Of a stretch of 30,193 nucleotides of DNA, positions 23,393 to 30,193 are shown one piece after another (within the stretch, counting starts at the first letter, position 1; the number at the start of each line of letters is the position of its first letter). The stretch is from OPU3-GD-OMZ sp001901525 (GTDB lineage: Bacteria; Pseudomonadota; Gammaproteobacteria; Methylococcales; Methylomonadaceae): positions 1-30,193 of the forward strand of contig CAXCEI010000020.1 in the NCBI GenBank assembly GCA_963981505.1, given 5' to 3'. The notes beneath the pieces are model-generated. The model was not told the origin of the DNA and made no database searches. It saw only the letters and a program-made list of their open reading frames with translations. The position numbers and the translations under genes are program-made.

Positions 23393-23784
23393 TATTTTGC
23401 CCCGGGGTATCCCATTTTTTTTGCGGCATCCAGGAACATTAAATGTTTTAATGTTTTTCGTGTTGTTTGGGTGCGTGACATTTTTAAGTAGCGATCCGCT
23501 AAGAGTGTTGAGACATTTTCATCTAGAAATGTGCGCCGAATAATCGACAGTTTTGCCTCACAACTTTTTATAACATGATGGGTAGCATCACGAACATCTA
23601 GCGATCCTGTGCTTAAGTTGGTAATTTCTTTAGAAATACATTGGTTATATTGATGTTTAGCGGTTTGAATTTTTTTGATAGAAGCATCAGATAAAGTCGT
23701 GGGTTGCCATTGTTCTGGAGGGTTGTCAACGGCATGGGCGTACAACGGCACTAATAAGCTGAGAATGAGAAAAAGTTTAGTCAT
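23392..23784 (-). CDS. small secreted protein of unknown function, first gene of the Hsp70 cluster
   Basis: I do not recognise a family. ATG 23784 is chosen over an upstream start eight codons earlier because it gives a clean signal peptide: MTKLFLILSLLVPLYAHA, likely cut after AHA. The mature protein is about 112 residues, rich in Lys and Thr, mostly helical in appearance, with two cysteines (in QCISKE and KSCEAK) that could form a disulfide in the periplasm. The stop and the DUF2760 start share one base (TAATG), so it belongs to the cluster. A promoter candidate lies at 23828-23857. A periplasmic protein of an envelope-linked chaperone system is possible. Confidence 0.75.
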   Translation of the reverse strand: MTKLFLILSLLVPLYAHAVDNPPEQWQPTTLSDASIKKIQTAKHQYNQCISKEITNLSTGSLDVRDATHHVIKSCEAKLSIIRRTFLDENVSTLLADRYLKMSRTQTTRKTLKHLMFLDAAKKMGYPGAK

Positions 23785-23827
23785 GGGTTTTTTGCCTGTA
23801 GCTAGCAATACTGAGGGTATTACGTTA

Positions 23828-23857
23828 ATTCTACTAGAACTCGGGGGCGATTAACAA
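23828..23857 (-). promoter_or_regulatory. candidate promoter for the minus-strand Hsp70/HopJ/FAD/methyltransferase cluster
   Basis: On the minus strand: TTGTTA (plus-strand 23852-23857), an 18-bp spacer, then TAGAAT (23828-23833), matching 4/6 and 5/6 of the sigma-70 boxes. It lies between the MATE gene stop and the secreted-protein start at 23784. Confidence 0.4.
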
Positions 23858-23889
23858 ATTCGTTTTGTAGCAACCGGTTGAATGGGCAG

Positions 23890-25206
23890 TTAGCGTACGA
23901 ATAAGGGCGTTTTTTTAAAGATCCAAGCCATCGTAAGTCCTCGGGCGAGCATAAAGATAACCAATGAAAACCAAAGGCCATGGTTACCCAGTGATTGGCT
24001 GAGATACCAAGCGGGCAGGAAACAAAAAAGCGTTGAAAATGCCATTGTATTGCGCATGTGGTGCGACCAGGTTGCGCCAATAAAAATACCGTCTAATAGA
24101 TAGCACCAGACCGAAATAACCGGGGTGAGTATCACCCAGGGTAAATAGGTGGCGGCGGTACTACGAACCGGCATGATATCCGTTAAAACATTAATGAAGT
24201 GCTCTCCCAGTAGCAGGTAAAGTAAGGAGAAAAATACAGCCATGGAAAAGGACCAGAGTGTTGCTGTGTTAAGGGTCTGCTGGAGTAAGTGTTGGTTTTG
24301 TTGACCCAGTGTTTTGCCGACTAAGGCTTCAGTCGCGTGTGCAAAACCATCGAGTACAAATGCCATTAAGGCTTGAAAATTCATTAACAGTGTATTGGCA
24401 GCCAGAATCACCGGGCCATATTTCGCACTTTGGCTGATAAAAAAGGAAAAGGAAAAAATTAAACAAAGTGTTCGAATAAAGAGGTTGTTATTTATCGTCA
24501 GTTGGTATTTAATTTTTTTGAAAGAAAAGGCAGTCCTTCCAGGCCAGGGGCTATTGTTTTTTGGTAACACGACTCGCAGTAAAAAAAGGCCGGTGATCAT
24601 GCCGGTGTATTCTGAGAGTACAGTAGCGAGTGCAAGGCCGGCGATACCTTGGTGAAGAATAACGACTAAGAAGATATCCAAGACTATATTGGTTAGGTTG
24701 GTACTGACGACAATAGCTAGAGAGGCTTTGGTCTTTTGTAAACCAATAAAAACGCCAATTAGAACGTAATTGACTAAGGTCGCGGGGGAAGACCAGATAC
24801 GGACTGTAAAGTAAGTTTCTGTTAAGGTCTTGATTGCTGGGCTACTGTCGATGAGTTGTAAACTTAACGCAATAATGACTGGTTGGCTGAGTAAAATGAG
24901 GCTGGCCAGTAATAAGGCTAAAAGGAGGGTTCGGACCAATATTGCCTTGATTTCAAAAGCATCTTGTTGGCCATAGGCTTGGGCGATGACACCGGTTGTT
25001 CCCATGCGTAAAAAGCCCAATCCCCAGAATATGAAATTAAAGATCATGCCGCCCAATGCGACAGCGCCTAAATAAGCGGGAGATTCCAGATGCCCCATAA
25101 TAGCGCTATCAACCAGTCCAAGGAGTGGGGTGGAGAGGTTGGCAATCATCAAGGGGCCCGCAATAGACCATAATTGACGGTGGTTAAATAAGGTAATATT
25201 TTTCAC
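23890..25206 (-). CDS. MATE-family efflux transporter, DinF type
   Basis: Inner-membrane multidrug or toxin exporter of 438 residues with about twelve hydrophobic segments. The DinF-subfamily N-terminus is clear: SIAGPLMIANLSTPLLGLVD, SAIMGHLESPAYLGAVALGG, then FLRMGTTGVIAQAYGQ. The second half repeats the pattern around LMNFQALMAFVLDGFAHATE. The length fits (440-460 in E. coli DinF). It starts with GTG and has no clear ribosome-binding site. Its start region overlaps a palindrome TTTCACAGGTGAAA (25201-25214). It is divergent from the spermidine-synthase-like gene with 59 nt between them. Substrate is unknown, and no LexA box was seen, unlike the SOS-linked dinF of E. coli. Confidence 0.92.
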   Translation of the reverse strand: MKNITLFNHRQLWSIAGPLMIANLSTPLLGLVDSAIMGHLESPAYLGAVALGGMIFNFIFWGLGFLRMGTTGVIAQAYGQQDAFEIKAILVRTLLLALLLASLILLSQPVIIALSLQLIDSSPAIKTLTETYFTVRIWSSPATLVNYVLIGVFIGLQKTKASLAIVVSTNLTNIVLDIFLVVILHQGIAGLALATVLSEYTGMITGLFLLRVVLPKNNSPWPGRTAFSFKKIKYQLTINNNLFIRTLCLIFSFSFFISQSAKYGPVILAANTLLMNFQALMAFVLDGFAHATEALVGKTLGQQNQHLLQQTLNTATLWSFSMAVFFSLLYLLLGEHFINVLTDIMPVRSTAATYLPWVILTPVISVWCYLLDGIFIGATWSHHMRNTMAFSTLFCFLPAWYLSQSLGNHGLWFSLVIFMLARGLTMAWIFKKTPLFVR

Positions 25207-25224
25207 AGGTGAAATATTTTTTTA

Positions 25225-25259
25225 CGACGGTCTTTTTTAAAAAATGATATCTCGACGGT
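25225..25259. repeat. direct repeat CGACGGT in the divergent promoter region
   Basis: CGACGGT occurs at 25225-25231 and 25253-25259, 28 bp apart, on either side of TTTTTTAAAAAA (25233-25244). It lies between divergent MATE and spermidine-synthase-like genes and may be a regulator site. Confidence 0.45.
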
Positions 25260-25265
25260 TTTAGT

Positions 25266-26072
25266 ATGCAGAAATATGGCGGTAGTGTAATACATCAGCA
25301 GCAGAGTTCGGACGGTATTCTGGAAATTGTGGAGGCAAATGGTGTGCGGTCGATGCATTTTGGCACGAGTTCTCGGCAAAGTAGTTTTTTAGTAGCCGAT
25401 CCTGAGCGGCTGCATTTAACCTATGTTCGGTCCATGACATTGGGTTTGGTTTTTTGTCCAGATGCTAAACAGGTTTTGATGGTGGGCTTAGGCGGTGGTT
25501 CGTTGACGCAATTTTTATTAAATCATTATCAGTCCTGCGCCATGACCGTGCTTGAAAAACGCCGTGATGTTGTCAAAGCGAGTATCAAATACTTTGATTT
25601 GTCGCGTGATGAGAGAATGCAATTATTGATTGGCGACGGCGGAGACTTTATCCACCAGCAAGCGTTCAGAAAAAAAACAAGCTATGACTTGCTGGTTGTG
25701 GATGCTTTTGATCATAGTGCCATGGCTGATTCCGTGCGGGGAAAGGCTTTTTTTAATAAGTGCAAGGAAATAATGTCAGTAAGCGGTATAATGATCATCA
25801 ATTTATGGGGTAGTCAGCGCGCGGCATTTCAAGAAAATGCGAATTATCTTTTGCGGGTTTTTGAACAGCGTGTTTGTTTTTTGCCGGTCAAAGGTCGTGC
25901 TAACGTGATTGCTTTTTGTTTTTCACCTCATTATCCCCAGTTGTCTCAAAAAAAAGTGCGTGAACAGGCCTTGTTTTTAGAGTGCAGTTATAATATTGAA
26001 ATGCCCTTGTTCTTAAAAACATTGATCCAACATAATCCGAAAACCATAAAGCACATTTTGCACAAAAAATGA
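25266..26072 (+). CDS. spermidine synthase-fold protein, probably not a true SpeE
   Basis: A 268-residue protein with the polyamine aminopropyltransferase/SAM-binding fold. The nucleotide motif is VGLGGGSL (residues 73-80) in place of the GGGDG of SpeE; E97 (VLEKRRDV) and the GDGGDF loop (from 123) fit a bound adenosyl group. Where SpeE has the acidic D-x-T/S-D-P gate for putrescine, this protein has VVDAFDHSAM. So the aminopropyl acceptor site is not conserved and another methyl- or aminopropyl-transfer reaction, or none, may apply. No membrane segments are visible. It overlaps the YgiQ gene by 4 nt (ATGA), so the two are translationally coupled. Specific function unknown. Confidence 0.8.
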   Translation: MQKYGGSVIHQQQSSDGILEIVEANGVRSMHFGTSSRQSSFLVADPERLHLTYVRSMTLGLVFCPDAKQVLMVGLGGGSLTQFLLNHYQSCAMTVLEKRRDVVKASIKYFDLSRDERMQLLIGDGGDFIHQQAFRKKTSYDLLVVDAFDHSAMADSVRGKAFFNKCKEIMSVSGIMIINLWGSQRAAFQENANYLLRVFEQRVCFLPVKGRANVIAFCFSPHYPQLSQKKVREQALFLECSYNIEMPLFLKTLIQHNPKTIKHILHKK

Positions 26073-28207
26073 CTACGCTACAGACGAAAAATATTTTTTC
26101 TTACCGTAAGCATTGGGCGCATCGTTTTGGGGTTGCTGAAACATTGCCAATGACACGTGTGGAAATGGATGCGTTGGGTTGGGATAGTTGTGATGTTATT
26201 TTGGTGACTGGGGATGCTTATGTTGATCATCCTAGTTTTGGTATGGCATTAATTGGTCGGTTACTTGAGTCACAAGGGTTTCGTGTCGGTATTTTGTCGC
26301 AACCCAATTGGCAAGACGTTGAAGACTTTCGGGCGTTGGGGCAACCCAACTTGTTTTTTGGGGTCACCGGTGGGAATATGGATTCGTTAGTGAATCGATA
26401 TACCTCGGATAAAAAAATTCGTTCTAATGATGCCTATACGGCAGGTGGCGTGGCCGGTAAACGTCCTGATCGTGCGGTTAATGTTTATTCGCATCGCTGC
26501 AGAGAGGCTTATAAGCAAGTGCCCGTGATCATTGGCGGCATTGAAGCCAGTTTGCGGCGTATGGCGCATTATGATTATTGGTCAGAAAAAGTGCGTCGGT
26601 CCGTGCTGTTGGATGCCAAGGCTGACTTGTTAGTTTATGGGAATGCTGAAAGGCAAATTGTCGAAATTGCCCATCGGTTGGCGGCAGGCGAGTTGGTTAA
26701 GGATTTAAGTTTCATTCGCGGGACCTCTCATTTATGTAAAGAGATTCCAGCAGGGTGGGCGGTTAAGGATTCAACAGTCATTGATAAGCCGGGTGCGGTC
26801 ACAGCGCCTACAGATCCTTATCAGGCAAAGCCTGATTGTGAGCAGGGAGACAAGCCCGTTGATTCCAATGAAAAAGTAGTGCAATTTTCAGGGTTAACTA
26901 AAAAGCAACAACGCTTTAAAACGGTTATTCAATTACCTGATTATGACACGGTTAAAGATGACCCCATTATGTATGCCCATGCCTCCAGAGTGATGCACGG
27001 TGAAACAAACCCCGGCAACGCGCGAGCATTGGTGCAAAATTATGGCAATCGGTTAGTGTGGATTAATCCGCCGCCGATTCCGTTGGAAACGCAGGAGATG
27101 GATGGGGTTTATGATTTGCCGTATTCAAGATTGCCGCATAAAACTTATGGTGATGCTACGATTCCAGCTTTTGAAATGATTCAACACTCGGTCAATATAA
27201 TGCGCGGTTGTTTTGGGGGCTGCACATTTTGTTCTATTACGGAACACGAAGGCCGTATTATTCAGAGTCGTTCAGAAGATTCTATTATTCGTGAGGTGGA
27301 GGCTATTAGAGATACGTCGCCGCATTTTACCGGGCATATTTCTGATCTAGGCGGGCCGACGGCTAATATGTATCGCTTAGCCTGTAAGAATAAGGCGATT
27401 GAGTCAGCTTGTCGATTGCCGTCTTGTGTTTATCCGGGTATTTGTAAAAACCTAGATACCAATCATGATTCGTTAATTCGCTTATATCGTCGAGCACGGT
27501 CACTGCCGGGGATTAAGAAAATATTTATCGCATCAGGACTGCGTTATGACTTGGCGGTTGAATCGCCTGAGTATGTGAAAGAATTGGTCACTCATCATGT
27601 GGGTGGGTATCTGAAGATTGCACCTGAACATACGGAAACAGGCCCATTATCAAAAATGATGAAGCCGGGTATGGGAACGTATGATCGTTTTAAGGAGATG
27701 TTTGATAAATATTCAAAGGCGGCGGGCAAAGAGCAGTACTTAATTCCTTATTTTATTGCAGCGCATCCCGGTACGACCGATGAGGATATGATGAATTTAG
27801 CGCTTTGGTTGAAGAAGAATAGTTTTCGGGCCGATCAAGTACAAGCATTCCTACCATCGCCAATGGCGATTGCATCGGCCATGTATCATTCAGGCAAAGA
27901 TACTTTGCGTAAGGTAGACCGTCAAACGCCCAATATGTCTGTACCTAAAGGAATTAAACAACGCCGGCTCCATAAAGCATTCTTGCGTTATCACGATCCG
28001 GAGAATTGGCCATTACTTCGGGAGGCCTTAAAGACAATGGGACGCGGCGAATTAATTGGTAACGGTAAGCAGCATCTTATTCCGCTTTGGCAACCTAAAG
28101 GAACGGGCGCGGATAACAAAGGATCGGCGGGGCGTTATCAAAAATTTAAAACGCAAAGGACGTTTAATGCAAAGGCCAAGGGGCATCGTCAAAAAGCGCG
28201 ACGTTAA
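26069..28207 (+). CDS. YgiQ-family radical SAM protein (UPF0313)
   Basis: A 712-residue radical SAM enzyme of unknown reaction. The N-terminal domain (FLPMTRVEMDALGWDSCDVI-type start, here LPMTRVEMDALGWD, and VIIGGIEASLRRMAHYDYW) resembles a cobalamin-type Rossmann region. The 4Fe-4S binding motif CFGGCTFC has cysteines at 381, 385 and 388. ISDLGGPTANMYRL, KIAPEHTE and FIAAHPGTT follow within the radical SAM barrel. The C-terminal DUF3362-like part contains QAFLPSPMAIASAMYHSG. The last 40 residues are basic and low-complexity. E. coli YgiQ is of similar length. It is coupled to the upstream spermidine-synthase-fold gene; tRNA-Thr follows 60 nt later. Confidence 0.95.
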   Translation: MTTLQTKNIFSYRKHWAHRFGVAETLPMTRVEMDALGWDSCDVILVTGDAYVDHPSFGMALIGRLLESQGFRVGILSQPNWQDVEDFRALGQPNLFFGVTGGNMDSLVNRYTSDKKIRSNDAYTAGGVAGKRPDRAVNVYSHRCREAYKQVPVIIGGIEASLRRMAHYDYWSEKVRRSVLLDAKADLLVYGNAERQIVEIAHRLAAGELVKDLSFIRGTSHLCKEIPAGWAVKDSTVIDKPGAVTAPTDPYQAKPDCEQGDKPVDSNEKVVQFSGLTKKQQRFKTVIQLPDYDTVKDDPIMYAHASRVMHGETNPGNARALVQNYGNRLVWINPPPIPLETQEMDGVYDLPYSRLPHKTYGDATIPAFEMIQHSVNIMRGCFGGCTFCSITEHEGRIIQSRSEDSIIREVEAIRDTSPHFTGHISDLGGPTANMYRLACKNKAIESACRLPSCVYPGICKNLDTNHDSLIRLYRRARSLPGIKKIFIASGLRYDLAVESPEYVKELVTHHVGGYLKIAPEHTETGPLSKMMKPGMGTYDRFKEMFDKYSKAAGKEQYLIPYFIAAHPGTTDEDMMNLALWLKKNSFRADQVQAFLPSPMAIASAMYHSGKDTLRKVDRQTPNMSVPKGIKQRRLHKAFLRYHDPENWPLLREALKTMGRGELIGNGKQHLIPLWQPKGTGADNKGSAGRYQKFKTQRTFNAKAKGHRQKARR

Positions 28208-28227
28208 AAGCTATTATTAAAAAAACG

Positions 28228-28256
28228 CTGGTAAAGAATTATTTTTTTTGTATAAT
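28228..28256 (+). promoter_or_regulatory. promoter for tRNA-Thr
   Basis: Perfect -10 TATAAT at 28251-28256, with CTGGTA at 28228-28233 (17-bp spacer) as a weak -35. Expected transcription start is about 5 nt before the tRNA. Confidence 0.6.
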
Positions 28257-28267
28257 AGTCAGACTTT

Positions 28268-28343
28268 GCTGGTGTAGCTCAGTTGGTAGAGCAGTTGATT
28301 TGTAATCAACCGGTCGCGGGTTCGAGTCCCATCACCAGCTCCA
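28268..28343 (+). tRNA. tRNA-Thr (anticodon UGU)
   Basis: Complete 76-nt tRNA with encoded CCA. Acceptor GCTGGTG/CACCAGC is perfect; D arm GCTC/GAGC; anticodon stem GTTGA/TCAAC with loop TTTGTAA (anticodon TGT at 28301-28303); T arm GCGGG-TTCGAGT-CCCAT. It has its own promoter and terminator. Confidence 0.97.
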
Positions 28344-28350
28344 AATTTTA

Positions 28351-28389
28351 AAACCTGTCGCTCTTTTTAAGAGTTGCAGGTTTTTTTTT
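28351..28389 (+). terminator. intrinsic terminator after tRNA-Thr
   Basis: AAACCTG (28351-28357) pairs with CAGGTTT (28377-28383); the stem continues inward through CTCTT/AAGAG with wobble pairs and one mismatch. A run of nine T (28381-28389) follows. This is a strong Rho-independent terminator. Confidence 0.85.
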
Positions 28390-28393
28390 GAAG

Positions 28394-28406
28394 GTGACTT
28401 TGTCAC
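28394..28406. repeat. 13-bp palindrome upstream of the kinase gene
   Basis: GTGACTTTGTCAC, two 5-bp arms around TTT, about 75 nt before the kinase start. It resembles a CRP half-site pair but the spacer is 1 bp too short. Possibly an operator; weak on its own. Confidence 0.35.
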
Positions 28407-28483
28407 AATTATTCATGTTATTATTTGATTCGGTTGTTAGTTATTGGGACGTGTTAAGTCGGCTATAGAGGATATTTTTGAAC

Positions 28484-29560
28484 ATGGAAACGTCAACCAT
28501 TATTGTGAGTCGGGTGGATCAGTTAACTGTGCAGTGGGCGCAGGCAGTTATGGATCAACATGCTTTCGGGGCAAGGGTCCAATCGGTGGCATTATTATCC
28601 AGTGAGATCGGTACAACGACACGTGTGCATCTGAAAGTGGAGCATGACGGTGAGCAATCTTTGGCGCGCCTTTGGTTTGTTAAATTGCCGTCTACATCAA
28701 GATGGGTGCGTTGGGTAACGGCCTTACCTCGGCTGTTGCAAACAGAAATCCGCTATTACCATGAGTTACAGGCAGTCGTGCCGGTAGCGCAGCCCGCTAT
28801 GGTTATGGGTAAACATACGGTAGGCTGGGCATCGACATTAGTGTTGTGCCATTTAGAAGAACAAAATGCACAACCGGGTCAACCGGGTGATGAATTGACC
28901 GTTGATCAAGCGATGAAGGTCGTTGAGCAACTGGCTATTTTGCATGCAAAGTTTTGGAATAGTGAGCAACTTAATACTGATTTTCGTTGGTTATCTGGGC
29001 GGGTGCGTCGCTTAGAAGATTTTCTCGGCTCGATATTGGCAGTACCGTTAATGAAATTAGGTTTGTACCGGGCTAATGGCTTGGTCTCTGAATCGGTAAA
29101 AGTTCAAGCTATTCAGTACGCTAAAAATAGACGAAAAATAATGCGTTTTTTAGCGGCAGGGCCGAAAACCATTGTTCACCACGATTGTCATCCGGGTAAT
29201 TTATTTTGGGATGCCCAAGGGGTTCCGGGATTATTAGATTGGCAAATGGTTCGAGTCGGGGAAGGTATTGGTGATGTGGCTTATTTCTTGGCAACGGCGC
29301 TAGCCCCAGAGGTGCGAAGGCAGCATGAAATGAAATTATTAGCGCATTATCAAGACAGCTTAGCAAAAAAGGGTGTGCCAGCAGTAGACACTAAGGCGCT
29401 GTATCAACGCTATCGGGCACATTTAACGTATCCGTTTGAAGCGATGGTTATTTCACAGGCTATTGGTGGGATGATGGCGCCAGAAAGTAATCGTTTATTA
29501 ATCCAACGAGTAGCGGCAGCAGTCGAGGATCATAATGCCTTTGCAGTAGTGGGCACGTAG
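28484..29560 (+). CDS. aminoglycoside phosphotransferase/CHK-type kinase family protein
   Basis: A 358-residue protein with the APH/choline-kinase-like fold. The catalytic loop IVHHDCHPGNLFW holds the base D234 and metal ligand N239; the metal-binding Asp of LLDWQMVRVG is D252, so it should be active. FVKLPS in the N-lobe supplies the ATP lysine region, and QLAILHAKFWN is typical of the CHK/EcKL group. The substrate is unknown: families of this type phosphorylate sugars, sterol-like or small alcohol substrates, and an antibiotic-resistance role should not be assumed. ATG 28484 is used; TTG 28478 is 6 nt after GAGG and could instead be the start. It converges with apt, 36 nt away, with no clear terminator. 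Confidence 0.8.
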   Translation: METSTIIVSRVDQLTVQWAQAVMDQHAFGARVQSVALLSSEIGTTTRVHLKVEHDGEQSLARLWFVKLPSTSRWVRWVTALPRLLQTEIRYYHELQAVVPVAQPAMVMGKHTVGWASTLVLCHLEEQNAQPGQPGDELTVDQAMKVVEQLAILHAKFWNSEQLNTDFRWLSGRVRRLEDFLGSILAVPLMKLGLYRANGLVSESVKVQAIQYAKNRRKIMRFLAAGPKTIVHHDCHPGNLFWDAQGVPGLLDWQMVRVGEGIGDVAYFLATALAPEVRRQHEMKLLAHYQDSLAKKGVPAVDTKALYQRYRAHLTYPFEAMVISQAIGGMMAPESNRLLIQRVAAAVEDHNAFAVVGT

Positions 29561-29596
29561 TCAGGTTAAGTGCTGCGGTGGGTTAGTGTACAGAGA

Positions 29597-30112
29597 TTAA
29601 TAGTGCAGTAAAGAATGCGTTTCATAGCCAGTCAGTTTATCTCGGCCCTTAAGAAAGTCGAGCTCTATGACAAAAGCACAGGCTTCGACAGTTGCCCCTA
29701 AAGACTCAACCAGTTCACAACTGGCTTTTGCTGTCCCCCCTGTTGCAAGTAAATCATCAACCAGTAAGACGCGGTCATTCGGTTCAAAAGAGTCTGTATG
29801 CGCTTCAAGGGTCGCTGACCCGTATTCAAGGTCGTAAGAAATACTTTGTATATCGTATGGTAGCTTGCCGGGTTTGCGTAAAGGGATAAAGCTAACGCCC
29901 AAATCCCATGCTGCTAGGGCACCAAAAATAAAGCCACGGGCCTCCATGCCTGCAACCGCAGAAATGTTTCGTCCATGAAAAGGGTGCGTCAGTTGATGAA
30001 TGGCCAATCTGAGTGCGGCTGGATCTTTGACTAAAGGCGTAATGTCTTTAAATACGATGCCGGGTTTAGGGAAGTCCGGAATATCTCGTATTTTTGCTTT
30101 AAGTCGTTCCAT
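29597..30112 (-). CDS. apt: adenine phosphoribosyltransferase
   Basis: Salvages adenine by joining it to PRPP to make AMP in the cytoplasm. It is 171 residues, within the usual 170-183. It begins IRDIPDFPKPGIVFKDITPL, the conserved Apt N-terminus. GMEARGFIFG and PLRKPGKLP line the adenine side. The PRPP-binding loop VLLVDDLLATGGTA is at residues 115-128. The extended type I catalytic region YDLEYGSATLEAH is also present. Nothing is missing. The upstream gene on the same strand stops only 21 nt before the start, so the two are probably in one operon. The start region has no strong ribosome-binding site. Confidence 0.96.
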   Translation of the reverse strand: MERLKAKIRDIPDFPKPGIVFKDITPLVKDPAALRLAIHQLTHPFHGRNISAVAGMEARGFIFGALAAWDLGVSFIPLRKPGKLPYDIQSISYDLEYGSATLEAHTDSFEPNDRVLLVDDLLATGGTAKASCELVESLGATVEACAFVIELDFLKGRDKLTGYETHSLLHY

Positions 30113-30133
30113 AATCTGTTGTCGTTGTTTAGT

Positions 30134-30193
30134 TTAAATAAATTTCTCGATAGCGGTCTGAATACCGTTGACATCGAGTTGGCAAATTTCTAA
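30134..30193 (-). CDS. C-terminal end of an unidentified protein, cut by window edge
   Basis: The minus strand is open from the right edge to a TAA at 30134-30136, giving the last 19 residues LEICQLDVNGIQTAIEKFI. It looks like a genuine helical C-terminus and lies 21 nt upstream of apt in the same direction, as in an operon. A second minus-strand frame is also open over this short stretch, so the frame is only likely. Too little is present to name it. Confidence 0.45.
   Translation of the reverse strand, partial: LEICQLDVNGIQTAIEKFI

Noticed and set aside
18847..23784. Defence island or mobile element in the Hsp70/HopJ/FAD/methyltransferase block
   Set aside because: No transposase, integrase, nuclease, toxin or flanking repeat was seen. 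Base composition looks like the neighbours.
28394..28406. CRP binding site in GTGACTTTGTCAC
   Set aside because: The spacer between the TGA-type half-sites is one base too short; kept only as a generic palindrome.
28484..29560. Aminoglycoside-resistance gene
   Set aside because: Only the general kinase fold is supported; the sequence resembles the broader CHK/EcKL-like group and the context carries no resistance or mobility genes.

Overview
The window looks like chromosomal core sequence from a gammaproteobacterium with moderate-to-low GC and TTA-rich leucine codon use. The evidence is the gene order thrS-infC-rpmI-rplT-pheS-pheT-ihfA-merR-tRNA-Pro, the aminotransferase-uvrB pair upstream of it, and a short Pseudomonas-type GalU. 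I cannot name the genus; a methylotroph or sulfur-oxidiser relative is possible but not shown. I saw no insertion sequence, prophage, CRISPR array or rRNA.

Layout. 1-3600 (+): the end of galU, then an overlapping three-gene ABC importer of the BtuF/BtuC/BtuD (cobalamin, heme or siderophore) type. 3645-4826 (-): a class I aminotransferase, divergent from uvrB (4931-6937, +). 6996-14608 (+): tRNA-Val(GAC), then the translation operon thrS, infC (apparent non-canonical AUC start), rpmI, rplT, pheS, pheT, ihfA and a small MerR-type regulator, closed by tRNA-Pro(GGG). 14609-14999 is the only long gene-free stretch; it holds strong inverted repeats and a candidate promoter. 15000-18794 (+): a large membrane PAS-PAS-PAS-GGDEF-EAL c-di-GMP enzyme and an exported histidine phosphatase.

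18847-23784 (-) is a tight, probably co-transcribed block. In transcription order it runs: a small secreted protein, a membrane-anchored DUF2760 protein, an Hsp70 without the C-terminal helical lid, a HopJ-family protein, a DadA-like FAD oxidoreductase and a YtqB/MnmM-like methyltransferase. The last two overlap. Together they could form a split substitute for the bifunctional tRNA-modification enzyme MnmC, which is the most interesting functional inference here. The DUF2760/Hsp70/secreted-protein part is an uncharacterised envelope-linked chaperone cluster.

23890-25206 (-) is a DinF-type MATE exporter, divergent from a spermidine-synthase-fold protein that is translationally coupled to a YgiQ radical SAM protein (25266-28207, +). 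Then come tRNA-Thr(UGU) with a clear promoter and terminator, an APH/CHK-type kinase, adenine phosphoribosyltransferase (-), and the last codons of one more minus-strand gene at the right edge.
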